Of a DNA stretch of 40,208 nt, positions 1 to 7,735 are shown one piece after another; position 1 is the first letter of the stretch; every line of letters begins with the position of its first letter. The notes under the pieces are model-generated. The model saw nothing but the letters and a program-made list of their open reading frames with translations. It did not search any database and was not told where the DNA came from. Both the position numbers and the translations under genes were made by a program. The stretch is taken from the NCBI RefSeq assembly GCF_000502875.1, contig NZ_AYWX01000015.1, forward strand, positions 80,928-121,135, given 5' to 3'. The stretch is from Mesorhizobium sp. L2C084A000 (GTDB taxonomy: Bacteria; Pseudomonadota; Alphaproteobacteria; Rhizobiales; Rhizobiaceae).

Positions 1-576
<576 letters not shown>

Positions 577-589
577 GCGGCGAAAGTAC

Positions 590-731
590 AGGTCTGTTGA
601 GATTCAGGTCAGGCCGAGACGAAAATGGTGGATTCCGAGAACCGGAGCGGAGCGTACTTTTCGTACGTGAGCACCGGAAGCGCAGGAAGCCGCCATTTGC
701 AGGCCGGCATCACCTGAATATCAGCAGACCT
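590..731. repeat. 142-bp imperfect palindromic element between convergent genes
   Basis: The ends are inverted: AGGTCTGTTGAGATTCAGGT starts at 590, and the reverse complement of the right end reads AGGTCTGCTGATATTCAGGT. About 23 of the outer 27 positions match. The interior is also imperfectly palindromic and closes on GTAC-ttttc-GTAC near 654-666. The element fills the space between an ABC permease gene on the plus strand and a DUF2156 gene on the minus strand. Its right end provides part of the TAG stop codon (730-732) of the latter. It looks like a small non-autonomous or REP-like repeat acting as a bidirectional terminator; that role is inference. Confidence 0.7.
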
Positions 732-1767
732 AGATCGCCTTGACCAGCCGCAGCAGCCCCAGCATCTCGACATACGTTCCCTTGCGGAAGGCGATATAGA
801 CCGGCTCTTCGACGCCGTGGAAGCGGCGCTTGAAGGCCGCCTGGCCCTGCAGGTTGAACCTGCGGCGGTTGACCCAGGGCGAAGAATAGGCGCGCTGGAA
901 GGCATTGCGCCAGAAATCGCTTTCGGCAAATCCGCTCGGACCCACATCGACGAGCGGCGACAGGCCGAGCGTGACCACCGAGATGCCCTCTTCGCGAAAA
1001 CGGTCGACGGCGAATTTGGTCAGGCCGACCTCGGCATGCGGTGAGGCGTCGAGATGCTTGCGCTTGAAGGCGGTGGTGTAGCCGATGACCTTGCCGTCGG
1101 CAAACAACGGGTCGAAGTCGAGCAAAGCGACCAGTTCGCCATCGGGACCGTGCAGGACGAAACGGCGCATGTCGGTGCCGAGATGGTCGGCGAAATGGCG
1201 GTTGAGAAAGCCCATCTCCCAGCGCTTGACGATGCGGTCGCCGCGCCAGTTTTCCGAAAGCCGGGCGATCTCGTCGAGGTAGATGGTGCGCTTGTCCTCT
1301 TCGAACGAAAAGCCTTTCTTCAGCAGCCAGCGCTCGGAGTAGCGCACGGTCTCGTTGCGCTTCCCGGAAAAATCATGCTCGGGCAGGGCGAGGCGGGTGT
1401 CGATGCCGAGGCGATTGACCTTGTAGCCAAGGCCGGCCAGCACGCATGCGGTGTCCTCGCCGACCTGCACGAACCATGGGCTGCCGGCGGTCTCGACGAA
1501 GCGCTTGATGTAATCGGCCCGACGCGCCGGAGCCGCCACCGGGTCGCCGAGCGCGAAATGGTGCTTCATCTTGGTACCGAAGGCGATGTAGCCATCGGCG
1601 TCGCCGAAATAGGAAAGCTTGCCTTGCACGGCGGTGGAATAGGCGAGCGAGAAGTCGCCATAGCGGCGCACCAGTGCCAGGCGTTCGACATGGGTCAGCG
1701 CCTGCCGCTCGACCTCGGGCGCGGCAGCCTCAAGGATCTTGTCGAAATGGAACCGCAAGGAGGGCAT
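730..1767 (-). CDS. DUF2156 / phosphatidylglycerol lysyltransferase C-terminal-like protein
   Basis: This 345-residue protein resembles the cytosolic catalytic half (GNAT-like double fold, DUF2156) of MprF/LpiA-type aminoacyl-phosphatidylglycerol synthases. Characteristic stretches are the ALGDPVA segment near residues 72-78, the KGFSFEE linker, the RFVLHGPDGELVALLDFDPL strand and VGLTKFAVDRFREEGI followed by LGLSPLVD. No membrane segments are present, so it lacks the flippase half of MprF. Stand-alone members may use aminoacyl-tRNA to modify a lipid or small molecule; the substrate is unknown. The start ATG has GGAATC upstream. The stop codon lies in the end of a palindromic repeat. It is transcribed away from the flavin monooxygenase gene at 2119. 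Confidence 0.75.
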   Translation of the reverse strand: MPSLRFHFDKILEAAAPEVERQALTHVERLALVRRYGDFSLAYSTAVQGKLSYFGDADGYIAFGTKMKHHFALGDPVAAPARRADYIKRFVETAGSPWFVQVGEDTACVLAGLGYKVNRLGIDTRLALPEHDFSGKRNETVRYSERWLLKKGFSFEEDKRTIYLDEIARLSENWRGDRIVKRWEMGFLNRHFADHLGTDMRRFVLHGPDGELVALLDFDPLFADGKVIGYTTAFKRKHLDASPHAEVGLTKFAVDRFREEGISVVTLGLSPLVDVGPSGFAESDFWRNAFQRAYSSPWVNRRRFNLQGQAAFKRRFHGVEEPVYIAFRKGTYVEMLGLLRLVKAI

Positions 1768-2118
1768 GGTCGAGATTCCGCGTGCCGCCTACAGCGCCGG
1801 CCGTCCAGGACGCGCCAAGGTGCTGTAACACTTTGATTCTGCGCATGACTCGAAAATCGGACTCGATTTCGGACATGCGCGTGGGGGATAACCGAGACCC
1901 GCCAGCCACCCAAGGCCTCGAATCAATCACATTGCCGCGACCTGATTACCGTTGATATCGCGCATATGCCATATAGAGCGCAACCGCGGCCCGGCGTGTG
2001 GCTCTAAATCGCATCGCTCGAAATTCGGCCGCGGTTTGCTGCAGGGATCCTGCGCGCGATCAAACGGTTACAGCGTCCTGCGAGCCTTGCGGCGGGACGT
2101 CCAATGGGATTCGAGTGA
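1768..2118. other. Divergent intergenic region with a palindrome
   Basis: There is no convincing gene in these 351 bp. At 1841-1880 a hairpin-forming sequence has outer arms GCGCATG (1841-1847) and CATGCGC (1874-1880) and an imperfect inner stem, CGAAAATCG against CGATTTCG. The sequence just before it (GGTGCTGTAACACTTTGATT) and the palindrome together resemble a repeat I recall from many rhizobial intergenic regions; that resemblance is from memory and not checked. Promoters for the two divergent genes should lie here, but I cannot place -35 and -10 elements with confidence. Confidence 0.45.
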
Positions 2119-3309
2119 ATGACGGATACGACAATCAGATCGGTTGCGGATCTGCCGGCCATGGTCGAGCCGGCAATCGTCGTCGGCGCCGGTGCTGCTG
2201 GGCTGGCCGCCGCGCATGCCTTGATGAACGCCGGCGTGCCGACGGCGATCCTGGAAAAGGAAAGCCGGCTGGCCGAGCCCTGGCACCGGCGCCACCAGCA
2301 ATTGCATCTCAACACCCATCGCGATCTTTCTTCGCTGCCTGGTCTCGCCTTTCCCCCTGGCACGCCCGCCTTTCCGCAAAGGATGGTCGTCATCCGCCAC
2401 ATGAACGATTTCCAGAAGGAGAACCGGCTGCCGGTGCAGTTTGGCGTCGCGGTCGAAGAGATCACCTTCAAGGGCGATCACTGGGCATTGCGCACCAGCG
2501 CCGGACTGCGCTTCGCCCGCAATGTCGTCATCGCCACCGGCCGCGACAGGCAGCCATTCACCCCCGAATGGAAAGGCATGAAGGATTTCGTCGGGCGCAT
2601 CATCCATTCGGCGGATTTCGGTGACGCGCAAGCCTATGCGGGCCAAAGAGTGCTGGTCGTCGGCGCCGGCAATTCGGGTTTCGACGCGCTCAATCATCTG
2701 GCCGGCATAGACACGGCCGCCATCTGGCTGTCGGCCCGCAGCGGCCCCGCTTTGCTGCCCAAGCGGATTGCCAAGATCGCCGTGCATAGGCTTTCGCCGC
2801 TCATGGCGCGCCTGCCTTTGCGGATCGCCGATGCCGTGATGGCGGCAACGCAGCGGCTGGTTTTCGGCGACCTGACCAAATTCGGCCTGCCGCCCGCGCC
2901 TGCGGGCGGCGCCAGCCGCCTGACCTCGGACTATACCGCGATCGCCGCCGATGACGGCGCCGTCGGCGCCATCAAGGCCGGCAAGATCACCGTCGTGCCG
3001 GGCATACGGGAATTCACCCGCGATGGCGTGATCCTGGCCAATGGCAGCCTGATCTATCCCGACATCGTCATTGCCGCGACAGGCTACCGCACCGGGCTGG
3101 AGCCCATGGTCGGCAAGCTCGGCGTGCTCGACGCCAAGGGCGTTCCGCTCTTCAACGGTGGCCAAGCCGATCCAAAATTGCCCGGTCTGTGGTTCACCGG
3201 CATGCGGCCAAGCATTCGCGGCTGCTTCGCCAATGCCGGCATCCTGGCCAAGGCGATCGCCAAACGAATTGCAAGGTCGGCCCCGCACCAATCCAGCGCA
3301 TCACGCTGA
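2119..3309 (+). CDS. FAD-dependent NAD(P)-binding monooxygenase (flavin monooxygenase-like)
   Basis: This 396-residue cytosolic flavoprotein has two dinucleotide-binding Rossmann motifs. VVGAGAAGLAAA at about residues 21-32 binds FAD, and VVGAGNSGFDAL near residue 176 binds NADPH. ATG between them and the late IAATGYRTGLEP segment are typical of YUCCA/FMO- and CzcO-like monooxygenases. These enzymes oxygenate a nucleophilic or ketone substrate through a flavin hydroperoxide; the substrate here is unknown. The end shows LPGLWFTGMRPSIRGCFANA, as in plant-YUCCA-like bacterial homologues. The last 9 bp overlap the end of the convergent small gene at 3301-3525. Confidence 0.85.
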   Translation: MTDTTIRSVADLPAMVEPAIVVGAGAAGLAAAHALMNAGVPTAILEKESRLAEPWHRRHQQLHLNTHRDLSSLPGLAFPPGTPAFPQRMVVIRHMNDFQKENRLPVQFGVAVEEITFKGDHWALRTSAGLRFARNVVIATGRDRQPFTPEWKGMKDFVGRIIHSADFGDAQAYAGQRVLVVGAGNSGFDALNHLAGIDTAAIWLSARSGPALLPKRIAKIAVHRLSPLMARLPLRIADAVMAATQRLVFGDLTKFGLPPAPAGGASRLTSDYTAIAADDGAVGAIKAGKITVVPGIREFTRDGVILANGSLIYPDIVIAATGYRTGLEPMVGKLGVLDAKGVPLFNGGQADPKLPGLWFTGMRPSIRGCFANAGILAKAIAKRIARSAPHQSSASR

Positions 3310-3525
3310 TTTCGGTTCCAGCCGCCGGAAACCGACGGCTTCCATCAGCATGTCTTCTTCCACCATGCCGGCATTGTGCAGGGCGAGCAGGTTAAGCGCG
3401 ATTTCCCGCGCGTCGGCGGAATCGGGATGTGCCTCGCGCCGCCGGCAGGCCTCGTCGAACACGCGCTGCAGCTTGGCGATATCGGCTGGCTTGAGCAAGC
3501 CACGGTCATAGACAGACTTCGACAT
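3301..3525 (-). CDS. Small conserved hypothetical protein (74 aa)
   Basis: This is a 74-residue soluble, probably helical protein with no signal peptide or membrane segment. I do not recognise a named domain. A clear ribosome binding site (CAGGAGATCGCC before ATG) supports translation. The composition (AREIALNLLALHNAG, VEEDMLMEAVGF) looks like a compact helical fold of the kind found as short hypothetical proteins in rhizobia. It converges on the monooxygenase gene with a 9-bp overlap, so it is not in that operon. Function unknown. Confidence 0.7.
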   Translation of the reverse strand: MSKSVYDRGLLKPADIAKLQRVFDEACRRREAHPDSADAREIALNLLALHNAGMVEEDMLMEAVGFRRLEPKSA

Positions 3526-3606
3526 GGCGATCTCCTGATAAAGACCTAGAGCGCCACGTTTAAATTGCCAATCTTTCCCGAGGCTTGACCGACTTCCCCC
3601 GTCGCC

Positions 3607-3653
3607 TCGTCATCCTGGGGCGGAGCAAGGAGCGAAGCGACGCGGCGCAGACC
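3607..3653 (+). repeat. Intergenic repeat, copy 1 (shared with 25493-25539)
   Basis: These 47 bases, starting TCGTCATCC followed by the core GGGCGGAGCAAGGAGCGAAG, recur in reverse orientation at 25493-25539 with only three mismatches. The copy lies in the 225-bp gap between the 74-residue gene and the phoX gene. The sequence to its right (to about 3735) contains further GC-rich inverted segments that may be the rest of a longer mosaic element. Such repeats sit between genes and often act as terminators or mRNA-stabilising hairpins. Confidence 0.65.
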
Positions 3654-3750
3654 TCTGGAGCTGCTCCGCAGCCCAAGGGATACATGCCGCGGCTTCAAGG
3701 CGCAGCAGCGGCGCAAATTCTGCTCCGCTGCTGCCCATGCGAGTGGGCAA

Positions 3751-5754
3751 TCAGACCGCGATCTTGCCGCCGCCTTGTCTGGTGATGGCGACCACCGACG
3801 GCCGCACCGGCATGTCGGGCTTGAAGTCGGGCCAGCGCGTCGACAGGTCCTCATAGTAAGAGGGGCGCCCGAACGCTTCCCAGTCCTCTCCGCCGTCGCC
3901 CGGATGCTGGACGGCGACGAAGGCGGTCTGGTCGTCGGGCGCAAACAGCGGACCGCACATCTCGGCGCCGATCGGCACGCGGAAGAACAGTTTCGAGGTC
4001 GCCCGCGCCGCCCCCTCGGTGTCCACTGCCCACAGGCCATCGGTGCGGCCGGTGGCTTTCGGCCCCTGTCCGTCGGTCGCGACCCAGAGACGCCCGGCCG
4101 AATCGACCGCGCAATTGTCGGGCATGCCGAACCAGCCATTGGCCGTCGTTGCTGTCGAGAAGGTGGCGCCGACATCGGCGACCGCCGGATCGCCGCATTT
4201 CAGCAGCACTTCCCACTTGCCCTTGGCGGCGGTGAAATCGCCGCCGTCCTCGGCGATTTCGATGATGTGGCCGAAGGCGTTTTCGGCGCGCGGGTTGGCA
4301 GCATCGACCTGGTCGGCCTTGCGCTTCGAATTGTTGGTCAGCATGACATAGACCTTGCCGTTGACGCCATTGGGCTGGACATCTTCCGGGCGGTCCATCT
4401 TGGTGGCGCCGAGCAGGTCGGCGGCGCGGCGCGTCTCGATCAGCACGTCGGCCTGGCTGGCAAAACCGTTTTCAGCCGTCAGCGGCCCCTGGCCGAAGAC
4501 GATCGGCAGCCATTCGACCGTGCCGTCTTCGGCGAACTTGGCGACATGCAGCGTGCCATCGTCGAGCAGGTCCTTGTTGGCGGCACGATCGTTCGGATTG
4601 AACGCGGCCCTGGTCACGAACTTGTAGACATAGTCGAAGCGCTCGTCGTCACCGAGATAGAAGACGACGCGGCCGTCCTTGGCGACGATCGATTCGGCGC
4701 CCTCATGCTTGAAGCGGCCCATGGCGGTGCGCTTCCTCGGCGTCGAGGTCGGGTCGTTGACATCGACCTCGACGATCCAGCCGAAGCGGTTGGCTTCGTT
4801 GGGTTCCTTGGCGAGGTCGAAACGCTCGTAATGCGCCGCCCATTCATAGGCGCCTTCGGGAATGCCGAGACGCTTGTAGTTCGCGGCTTCCTTGTGGCCT
4901 TCCGGCAGCTCGCCGGAAAAATAGCCATGGATGTTCTCCTCGGCCATCACATAGGTGCCCCAGGGCGTGACGCCGCCGGCGCAATTGTTGAACGTGCCGA
5001 ACACCTTGGTGCCGGACGGATCGGCATTGGTCTTGACGCGGTCATGGCCGGCAACCGGGCCGGACAGCGCCATTTCGGTGTTGGAGGTGATGCGGCGGTT
5101 GAGCTTGCCGTCGCGCACCACCTGCCATTTGCCACCATCCTTGCGGATCTCGACGATGGTGCCGCCATGGGCGGCCATCTCGACATCGACCTGCTCCTTC
5201 GAGAGGGGTGCGACTTCTGCCGACTTCTTGCCGTCCTTTTCGACGATCTTCACGATGCCCGGGAACATCAGATGCGGATTGGTGTATTCGTGGTTGACCA
5301 CCAGCAGGCCATGTTCGGCCGAGCCGTCGATCGGGATGTAGCCGACATAGTCATTGTTGTAGCCGAACTGTTTCGCCTGGGCCTCGGCCGACTGTTTCGT
5401 CGGGTCGAAGTCGGGCGAATCGGCAAACAACGGATCGCCCCAGCGCAGCAGGACATCGGCATCGTAACCCGACGCGACATGGTGCTTGTCGTCGATGCCG
5501 GCCTCGAGTTCGTCGAACGCGAAGGCCGAGCCTCCCGCTGCCCTGGCCTCGTCGGCGCTGATCAGCGCCAGCGGGCTGACGGTGGCGGCGATGGCCGAGA
5601 CGGCCAGCGAGCCCTTGAGGAAGCCGCGGCGCGAGAACCGCGCGGCGATGATCTCGCCCATGGTGCGGTTGTCGGAGGCGTTGATCGCCGGGCCGTCGTT
5701 TTCCTCGAGCAGGCTGGTGCGGAATCGGGTGTCGGGGGAGCGAAGGTCAGTCAT
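3751..5754 (-). CDS. phoX: PhoX-family phosphatase (DUF839), Tat-exported
   Basis: This 667-residue protein has a twin-arginine signal: FSRRGFLKGSL at residues 40-50, a hydrophobic stretch, and a likely cleavage after the ARA at about 70-72. It should therefore be folded with its metals in the cytoplasm and exported to the periplasm. The mature part is the PhoX/DUF839 propeller with segments such as LVVNHEYTNPHLMFPG, GTFNNCAGGVTPWGTYVMAEE and PDNCAVDSAGRLWVATDGQG. PhoX enzymes are calcium/iron-dependent alkaline phosphatases releasing phosphate from organic esters. A Pho box at 5823-5840, 69 bp upstream, fits PhoB control. AGAGG precedes the start ATG. The gene stands alone. Assignment to the family is firm; the specific substrate range is not. 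Confidence 0.88.
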   Translation of the reverse strand: MTDLRSPDTRFRTSLLEENDGPAINASDNRTMGEIIAARFSRRGFLKGSLAVSAIAATVSPLALISADEARAAGGSAFAFDELEAGIDDKHHVASGYDADVLLRWGDPLFADSPDFDPTKQSAEAQAKQFGYNNDYVGYIPIDGSAEHGLLVVNHEYTNPHLMFPGIVKIVEKDGKKSAEVAPLSKEQVDVEMAAHGGTIVEIRKDGGKWQVVRDGKLNRRITSNTEMALSGPVAGHDRVKTNADPSGTKVFGTFNNCAGGVTPWGTYVMAEENIHGYFSGELPEGHKEAANYKRLGIPEGAYEWAAHYERFDLAKEPNEANRFGWIVEVDVNDPTSTPRKRTAMGRFKHEGAESIVAKDGRVVFYLGDDERFDYVYKFVTRAAFNPNDRAANKDLLDDGTLHVAKFAEDGTVEWLPIVFGQGPLTAENGFASQADVLIETRRAADLLGATKMDRPEDVQPNGVNGKVYVMLTNNSKRKADQVDAANPRAENAFGHIIEIAEDGGDFTAAKGKWEVLLKCGDPAVADVGATFSTATTANGWFGMPDNCAVDSAGRLWVATDGQGPKATGRTDGLWAVDTEGAARATSKLFFRVPIGAEMCGPLFAPDDQTAFVAVQHPGDGGEDWEAFGRPSYYEDLSTRWPDFKPDMPVRPSVVAITRQGGGKIAV

Positions 5755-5822
5755 CGTGGCTTGCCTCTGGCTGTCGGGTGGCTGGAGCGTGGGGTACCTG
5801 TTGACCCCCTTATAATCGCCGG

Positions 5823-5840
5823 GTCACATTTTCGTGACAT
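5823..5840 (-). promoter_or_regulatory. Pho box (PhoB binding site) upstream of phoX
   Basis: Read on the minus strand the sequence is ATGTCAC-GAAA-ATGTGAC, two seven-base repeats 11 bp apart. This matches the architecture of the Pho box (CTGTCAT, four bases, CTGTCAT). It ends 69 bp before the phoX start codon. The location and the identity of the downstream gene make PhoB activation under phosphate limitation the likely reading. The -10 element is not clear. Confidence 0.65.
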
Positions 5841-6025
5841 CGGGAGACGTTTCAGACGCGACAGGCATTGCGCGCAGCGCTGGCTCAGCATTCCCGAAGG
5901 CCGTGAGCTGCTCCGGAATCGTCTTTCGAGAGGAAGGAGACCTTCGGCGGCATGTTTCGCGCGCATCTTACAACGGCGCATGACGTCAGTCGTTGCCAAC
6001 GGATCAACGGACAAAGCCGGCTCGA

Positions 6026-6061
6026 CAAGTCACCTCCGCCGCCCCCGGCGGAGGTGACTTG
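6026..6061. repeat. GC-rich hairpin, copy 1 of a pair flanking the Gly-rich gene
   Basis: The arm CAAGTCACCTCCGCCG (6026-6041) and its exact reverse complement (6046-6061) form a 16-bp stem with a four-C loop. The inner 13 bp of each arm are identical to those of the hairpin at 6829-6859, which follows the Gly-rich gene. No T-run follows this copy and no gene ends next to it, so a simple terminator role is not obvious. Confidence 0.75.
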
Positions 6062-6161
6062 ATGTTCGGCGTCTGCCGTCGTCAGGCGTCGGGAAAGCGA
6101 GTCTCCCGTTTAGCGATGGCGGTCGCGGCGCCGTTCATGCAAAGCTAATGTAGCATAGGCT

Positions 6162-6177
6162 TGGGACTTTAGTCCAA
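6162..6177. promoter_or_regulatory. Candidate 7-2-7 site for a NarL-type regulator
   Basis: TGGGACT-TT-AGTCCAA is an inverted repeat with seven-base half-sites matching at six of seven positions and a two-base spacer. That spacing is the one used by NarL-type dimers. It lies 134 bp upstream of the Gly-rich gene start, and a NarL-type response regulator is encoded nearby at 7076-7735. A link between the two is inference from geometry and proximity. Confidence 0.4.
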
Positions 6178-6310
6178 TCTTGCGCTTGCAAAGGTCCTAG
6201 TTGACAACCGCAACGGTCGGAGGTCGCTTCCGGGCGCCGCGTCTTTCGGCAATGTTGTTGCACTGCAACGTTGGGGTGGGGCGCGCCGGGCTCAGTCGTC
6301 GGAGATCAAA

Positions 6311-6796
6311 ATGCACAGATCGGTCACGACCCGTTGTTGCCGGCTGGCGCTCAAATCGGCAGCGGCGCTGGCGTTGACGATTGCTCCCTACCAAATTGTC
6401 CTGGACGGCTCCGTTTCCGGCATCCAGACCGCCAGCGCATACGCCGGCAAAGGTGGCGGCGGCAACGGTGGTGGTGGGGGCGGAGGCAACAGTGGGGGCG
6501 GCAACGGCGGCAATTCCGGCGGAGGCAATAGCGGGAACAGCGGCAATAGCGGCAACGGCAATGGGAATGGCAACAGCGGCAAATCAGGATCCAATCAGGG
6601 TAAGAGCGGGAGCCATGTCAATGCAAAGACCGGTGACAAGGTCGACGTGACCGGCAACAAGATCACGGTCCGGCACCCCGACGGCATAACGGAAAAGCTC
6701 GAGAACGGTCGTTTCAGCATGAAGGACGCGCTCGGTCGCACGATCATCGACCGCCAGGCTACCCCGGCCGATGCCAATCGTCTCAAGGCCTTGTGA
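6311..6796 (+). CDS. Secreted Gly/Asn-rich protein with conserved C-terminal segment
   Basis: This 161-residue protein begins with a positively charged, then hydrophobic N-terminus (LALKSAAALALTIAPYQIVL), consistent with a signal peptide and cleavage after the ASA near residue 43. Residues 47-98 are an uninterrupted low-complexity run of Gly, Asn and Ser, later with Lys. The C-terminal 60 residues (KTGDKVDVTGNKITVRHPDG, then KDALGRTIIDR) look folded and contain the only charged, conserved-looking sequence. I do not recognise a characterised family. GGAGATCAAA precedes the ATG. It stands alone between two near-identical hairpins, the second of which is a terminator. An envelope or extracellular structural role is a guess. 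Confidence 0.75.
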   Translation: MHRSVTTRCCRLALKSAAALALTIAPYQIVLDGSVSGIQTASAYAGKGGGGNGGGGGGGNSGGGNGGNSGGGNSGNSGNSGNGNGNGNSGKSGSNQGKSGSHVNAKTGDKVDVTGNKITVRHPDGITEKLENGRFSMKDALGRTIIDRQATPADANRLKAL

Positions 6797-6828
6797 AGCT
6801 GGCCAACAGGCAACGGTCAGCTTTGCAC

Positions 6829-6867
6829 GTCACCTCCGCCGCCCCCCGGCGGAGGTGACCTCGTTTT
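6829..6867 (+). terminator. Rho-independent terminator, copy 2 of the paired hairpin
   Basis: GTCACCTCCGCCG (6829-6841) pairs with its exact reverse complement (6847-6859) over a five-C loop, and TTTTT follows at 6863-6867. It lies 32 bp after the stop of the Gly-rich gene and should end its transcript. The stem sequence is the same as that of the upstream hairpin at 6026-6061. Confidence 0.75.
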
Positions 6868-6982
6868 TGGCCAGCGTCCCGGTTTTCGGCACCGCAATGG
6901 CTGCAGTCCCGAGGCGCGACGTGCTTTTGCGCAATCCGGGACGGGAAACCGTTGCGCATTTCCCCGTACCTGGCCTGGAGCA

Positions 6983-7020
6983 ATTCTAGGAAAAGTGTGA
7001 AGCGGTTTTCCGTCTAGAAT
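6983..7020. repeat. Imperfect palindrome, rhizobial-type intergenic repeat
   Basis: ATTCTAGGAAAA (6983-6994) pairs with TTTTCC-gt-CTAGAAT (7006-7020) with a two-base bulge. The surrounding run GGAGCAATTCTAGGAAAAGT resembles a short repeat I recall from many rhizobial intergenic regions; I have not been able to check copy number. It lies immediately past the response-regulator gene, next to a second hairpin. Confidence 0.5.
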
Positions 7021-7037
7021 CGCGTCAAAACAAAGAA

Positions 7038-7079
7038 TTAGAGCAGCTCGCCGTTCCGTGAAACGGTGAAATGCTCTAA
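7038..7079 (-). terminator. Two-stem hairpin overlapping the response-regulator stop codon
   Basis: TTAGAGCA (7038-7045) pairs with TGCTCTAA (7072-7079), and inside it CCGTT pairs with AACGG. The outer right arm contains the stop codon (7076-7078 on the plus strand) of the minus-strand response regulator. A terminator or 3'-end-protecting role for the two-component transcript is likely; there is no long T-run. Confidence 0.5.
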
Positions 7080-7735
7080 GAAGGCCTGTCGCGGTCGCGC
7101 AACTCACGCATCATCAAGGCCGCTTCGGTGCGGTTTCGCACATTGAGCTTCGACAGCACCCCGGTCATGTGGTGCTTGACGGTCTTCTCCTGCAGCTCAA
7201 GCCGCAAGGCGACTTCCTTGTTGCTCAGCCCCTCCGCCACCAGCCGCAGGATTTCCGTCTGCCGATCGGTGAGCTGCCGCAGCCGTTCCGCAATGCCGTC
7301 GGTCGGCTGCTGGGACTGGAGATCCGAAAGCAGCCGGGCCGACAGCGTCGGCGACAGATAGCTTTCGCCGGCTGCAACATTGCGCAGGATGTCGGCGAGC
7401 CCGCGCGACCCGACGCCTTTGAGGACATAGCCATTCACCCCTGCGTTCAGCGCCTTTGTCACATCGGCATTGGCCTCCGAAACGGTCAGCATGACGATCT
7501 TCTGGGCGGGATGGCTGGCGAGGATGCTTGCGACCGCGGTCAGCCCGCCGCCCGGCATGGAGATATCGAGCAGCAAGATGTCGGGCCGCACCGTCGTGGC
7601 GAGGCGTTCGGCATCCTGCGCCGTGGCGCCCTCGCCAACCATCTCGAAGCCCCCGATCTCCGACAGGCTGCGCGTCACACCTTCGCGAAAGAGGGGATGA
7701 TCGTCGACAATGGCGATGCGGATGGTACCAGTCAT
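7076..7735 (-). CDS. NarL/LuxR-family response regulator
   Basis: This is a 219-residue two-domain regulator. The receiver domain (1-120) shows the acidic pocket VDDHP at residues 10-14, the phospho-acceptor Asp57 in LLLDISMPG, and the MLTVSE switch strand. The LuxR-type helix-turn-helix follows (about 150-212), starting LTDRQTEILRLVAEGLSNKE and including KTVKHHMTGVLSKLNVRNR. It should be phosphorylated by the kinase encoded just upstream, with which it overlaps by 4 bp (ATGA). Its targets are not known. The Gly-rich gene at 6311 carries a NarL-like site and the divergent DMT/PAP2 genes are close; either could be regulated. Confidence 0.93.
   Translation of the reverse strand: MTGTIRIAIVDDHPLFREGVTRSLSEIGGFEMVGEGATAQDAERLATTVRPDILLLDISMPGGGLTAVASILASHPAQKIVMLTVSEANADVTKALNAGVNGYVLKGVGSRGLADILRNVAAGESYLSPTLSARLLSDLQSQQPTDGIAERLRQLTDRQTEILRLVAEGLSNKEVALRLELQEKTVKHHMTGVLSKLNVRNRTEAALMMRELRDRDRPS

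Larger units (their letters stand above)
5841..6310. other. Long divergent intergenic region between phoX and the Gly-rich gene
   Basis: Beyond the Pho box I find no credible gene here. The region holds a strong 16-bp hairpin (6026-6061), which lies behind no gene, and an inverted site at 6162-6177. A TTGACA at 6201-6206 has no convincing -10 at a proper distance. The length and the presence of structured elements leave room for a small RNA or leader, but no direct evidence for one is visible. Confidence 0.4.

Noticed and set aside
1054..1836. A 260-codon open frame on the plus strand
   Set aside because: It is antisense to the DUF2156 gene and shows no domain of its own.
3775..6057. A 760-codon open frame on the plus strand opposite phoX
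   Set aside because: It lies antisense to a well-supported Tat-exported phosphatase, has no recognisable domain and shows the Asp/Gly/Val/Arg-rich composition expected from the complementary strand of a GC-rich gene.
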